NCBI GenBank assembly: GCA_902595515.1 | Contig: CACJQK010000003.1 | Coordinates: forward strand, 62,001 to 126,000 | DNA: 64,000 nt | Reading direction: 5' to 3' | From: an uncultured SAR116 cluster alpha proteobacterium | Lineage (GTDB): Bacteria > Pseudomonadota > Alphaproteobacteria > Puniceispirillales > Marisalimonadaceae | In this document: positions 61,729-64,000 of the stretch, piece by piece | How positions within the stretch are numbered: the first letter of the stretch is position 1 | Layout: every line of letters starts with the position of its first letter | Notes under the pieces: model-generated | Databases searched by the model: none | What the model was told of the DNA's origin: nothing | The model's input: only the letters and a program-made list of their open reading frames with translations | Made by a program: the position numbers and the translations under genes

Positions 61729-62169
61729 ATGATTTCAGAGAAAATTTTAGTTAATCCAGAAAATAAAAAAATAAAGGATACTATAACCTTAACTTATGAT
61801 AAAAGGTTTATTCGAAGAAAAAAGCTAGTCTCTGATAATAATTTTGGGTTTTTAGTAAATTTATCAGAGACCGTTTCTTTAAAAAAAAATGATGGATTTT
61901 TACTTGATAATGGATCAATCATTTTAATTAAATCTGCTAAGGAAGAGCTATTGGAAATTAAAAGTAATAACCTTATGAAAATAACTTGGCATATTGGTAA
62001 CAGACATATCCCTTGCCAGATTGAAAATGAGAGACTTTTAATACAAGTTGATAAAGTAATTGAAAACTTAGTCACAAAGCTGGGTGGATCTGTAAAAAAA
62101 GTAAAAGAAGAATTTAACCCAGAAGGTGGTGCATATGGTTTAGGTAGAACTCATGGACACAAGCATTAA
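61729..62169 (+). CDS. ureE: Urease accessory nickel carrier UreE
   Basis: 146 residues. LTYDKRFIRRKKLVSDNNFG and TWHIGNRHIPCQIENERLLI match the UreE peptide-binding and metal-binding domains. The C-terminus ([10 protein letters not shown]) has a short histidine tail, less than the long His-rich tail of some UreE. Overlaps ureF by 17 bases. Confidence 0.93.
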   Translation: MISEKILVNPENKKIKDTITLTYDKRFIRRKKLVSDNNFGFLVNLSETVSLKKNDGFLLDNGSIILIKSAKEELLEIKSNNLMKITWHIGNRHIPCQIENERLLIQVDKVIENLVTKLGGSVKKVKEEFNPEGGAYGLGRTHGHKH

Positions 62170-62809
62170 ACAAAAACAATCAACTTTTGATTATCATCAG
62201 TTACTACTTTCTTGGTTTTCACCTAGTTTTCCTATTGGTAGCTTTAACTTTTCTCATGGTTTAGAAGCAGCAATCGAATATGCATTTGTTTATGATAAGA
62301 TTAGTTTGGAAAAATGGATAAAACATTTAATAGTTAATGGTGCAGGGAAAACTGACAGTATTTTGCTTGCTAACGCTTATAATGGTGAAGAAGTAAATGA
62401 ACTTGCTTTTGCTCTTTGCCCTTCTAAACAAAGATGGCTTGAAACTTTGAATTTAGGAAAAGCTTTTTGTAAAAATATTAAAGAAAATTGGAGTTATAAA
62501 ATTGATAAAAATTTGGCTTATCCAATAGCTATTGGTAAAGCTGGTTTATATTTTAAAATACCTTTAGATAAATTATTAATTGCTTTTCTACAGAGCTTTG
62601 TTTCAAATCTTATTAACGTTGGAGTTAAACATATTCCCTTAGGTCAAAGCGAGGGACAGAAAATTTTAATTAACTTTTTGCCAGCTATTAAAAAACAAGC
62701 AAACAATTATAAAATTGCAAAAGTCAGTAATTTAGGAAGTTCTGCTTTTTTATCTGACTTGAGTAGCATGTATCATGAAACATTAAATAATAGGATATAT
62801 CAAACATGA
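62153..62809 (+). CDS. ureF: Urease accessory protein UreF
   Basis: 218 residues. [20 protein letters not shown] (about 17-36) and [10 protein letters not shown] are typical; the C-terminal [20 protein letters not shown] then [20 protein letters not shown] also fit. UreF links UreD to UreG in the nickel-loading complex. Start overlaps ureE by 17 bases and its stop overlaps ureG by 4 bases (ATGA). Confidence 0.94.
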   Translation: MDTSIKQKQSTFDYHQLLLSWFSPSFPIGSFNFSHGLEAAIEYAFVYDKISLEKWIKHLIVNGAGKTDSILLANAYNGEEVNELAFALCPSKQRWLETLNLGKAFCKNIKENWSYKIDKNLAYPIAIGKAGLYFKIPLDKLLIAFLQSFVSNLINVGVKHIPLGQSEGQKILINFLPAIKKQANNYKIAKVSNLGSSAFLSDLSSMYHETLNNRIYQT

Positions 62810-63426
62810 TTAAAAACTTTGGACCACTCAAAGTAGGAATTGGAGGCCCTGTAGGTGCAGGGAAAACTAGTTTAACAGAAGCTTTATGCAAAAAACTTTC
62901 AAAAAAAGTCTCAATGGCTGTTATTTCTAATGATATTTATACAATTGAGGATGCAGAATATCTTATGAAAGCGCAGGCACTCCCTTTGGAAAGAATTAAA
63001 GGAGTTGAAACAGGTGGATGTCCACATACCGCTATAAGAGAAGATGCTTCAATTAACTTGTTAGCAGTCGATGAATTAAAAGAAAAATTTCCTGACTTAG
63101 AATTAATATTAATTGAATCAGGAGGTGATAATTTAGCTGCAACTTTTAGCCCTGAATTGGTAGATTTATCTATTTATGTAATTGATGTAGGTATGGGCGG
63201 CGATATTCCTAGAAAAGGAGGGCCTGCTATAAAAAGGTCAGACTTGCTTTTAATAAATAAAACAGATTTGGCGCCACATGTTCAGGTTAACTTAGATATA
63301 ATGCAAAATGATGTAGACCTTGTAAGAAACAAATTACCATATGTGTTTGGTCAAACAAAAAATAATTTAGGAATAGATTCAGTTGTGTCATTTTTAGAAA
63401 AAGAAGGTGGATTATATATCAAATAA
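62806..63426 (+). CDS. ureG: Urease accessory GTPase UreG
   Basis: 206 residues, normal size. P-loop [20 protein letters not shown], the SNDIYT motif, [30 protein letters not shown] and [10 protein letters not shown] (NKxD) are all present. It supplies GTP hydrolysis energy for nickel insertion. Last gene of the urease run. Confidence 0.97.
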   Translation: MIKNFGPLKVGIGGPVGAGKTSLTEALCKKLSKKVSMAVISNDIYTIEDAEYLMKAQALPLERIKGVETGGCPHTAIREDASINLLAVDELKEKFPDLELILIESGGDNLAATFSPELVDLSIYVIDVGMGGDIPRKGGPAIKRSDLLLINKTDLAPHVQVNLDIMQNDVDLVRNKLPYVFGQTKNNLGIDSVVSFLEKEGGLYIK

Positions 63427-63492
63427 ATTATTTTAAAAATAGATCGTAGAATTATTAATATAAAAAAAGAAAATTTTATATATATTTATTTA

Positions 63493-64000
63493 ATGTCCAA
63501 TATTAAAGTCAATAGTATTAAAGAAAAATTTCTTAAAGCATCAAAATTACATCAAAGTGGTGATTTTAAAAATGCCGAGATGACTTATAAAAAAATTTTG
63601 GCAGAACATCCTAACGAAATCGATACACTTCATAACCTAAGTATATTAGCAATACAAACCAATAAACCTGATATTGCAGTAAAATTAGTTAATAAGGTGA
63701 TCAATTTACAACCTAGTTTTCATGTAGCATACAATACCCGTGGAATTGCTTTTCGTAGTCAAAATAAATACACGTTAGCTATGCAGGATTTTGAAAAGGC
63801 TGTTAGTATAAACACAAAATATGCAGAATCTTATTTGAATTTAGCAATAATTTTAATTATTTTAAAAAAATTTGAACAAGCACTCTCTTACTGTAATAAA
63901 GCCATCAAAGTAAATTCGTCATATTCTGAAGCATATAACACACAAGGAATAATTTTCTTACAAAAAGAACAATTTCTAGAATCAATAAAATCATTTGATA
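63493..64000 (+). CDS. TPR-repeat protein, N-terminal part (runs off window)
   Basis: Open from ATG 63493 to the window end with 169 codons and no stop. TPR pattern throughout: GDFKNAEMTYKKILAEHPNE, LNLQP-like steps, NKYTLAMQDFEKAVSINTKY, FEQALSYCNKAIKVNSSYSE. Continuation (often a glycosyltransferase or sulfotransferase domain in such proteins) cannot be seen. Separate from urease by a 66-base gap. Confidence 0.85.
   Translation, partial: MSNIKVNSIKEKFLKASKLHQSGDFKNAEMTYKKILAEHPNEIDTLHNLSILAIQTNKPDIAVKLVNKVINLQPSFHVAYNTRGIAFRSQNKYTLAMQDFEKAVSINTKYAESYLNLAIILIILKKFEQALSYCNKAIKVNSSYSEAYNTQGIIFLQKEQFLESIKSFD

Overview
The window is about 64 kb of very AT-rich DNA that looks like the chromosome of a low-GC, probably marine, alphaproteobacterium. 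The lineage call is an inference. It rests on the alpha-type Fur that lacks the usual zinc-site cysteines, a ferritin-VIT1 fusion of the MbfA type, a TtuC-type tartrate dehydrogenase, and a flagellar set with FlhF/FlhG, FliA/FlgM and sigma-54 promoters. I found no tRNA, rRNA, CRISPR array, insertion sequence or prophage.

Layout. 65-1777: a CLC-family anion channel. 1853-37000: a large flagellar locus. Going leftwards it holds fliS, an unknown gene, and the rod/hook/ring genes flgB-C-D-E-F and flgG-H-I-J-K-L on the minus strand. Next come flgM with a FlgN-like neighbour, flgA, a LysM-like protein, flgT-like and flgP-like genes (minus), then flhA-flhF-flhG-fliA (plus), and a second short hook-like gene under its own promoter. 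A group of small unknown genes, a ParA-like ATPase with a coiled-coil neighbour, and a cyclic-nucleotide-binding protein next to a FliL-like protein end the region. 36734-39053: threonine synthase and a tartrate/malate dehydrogenase. 39146-44301: iron handling (ferric permease, Fur, ferric-binding protein, MbfA-like exporter) with candidate Fur boxes. 44611-47984: a C4-acid type catabolic group. 48127-58521: acyl-CoA metabolism and transport. 58576-63426: a complete urease operon ureDABCEFG. A TPR protein runs off the right end.

The most striking content is the flagellum. The hook protein FlgE is 1741 residues and the hook-filament junction protein FlgK is 2242 residues, about four times the usual size of each. 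Both keep normal ends, and the extra length is made of internal repeats resembling modules seen in phage virion and adhesin proteins. Two units in flgK (93 bp and 204 bp) are tandemly duplicated at the DNA level. Five sites with the exact GG-N10-GC spacing of sigma-54 promoters precede flgB, flgG, flgP, flhA and the short hook-like gene, and FliA/FlgM supply a sigma-28 tier. FlgP/FlgT-like proteins resemble the outer-ring components known from Vibrio. Together this suggests a sheath-like or adhesive hook on an elaborated basal body.

A second curiosity is a 22-codon open frame (35543-35611, minus strand). It has a perfect Shine-Dalgarno sequence, a Cys-Cys pair and a rho-independent terminator just after it, so it is either a free-standing tiny gene or an attenuator leader.
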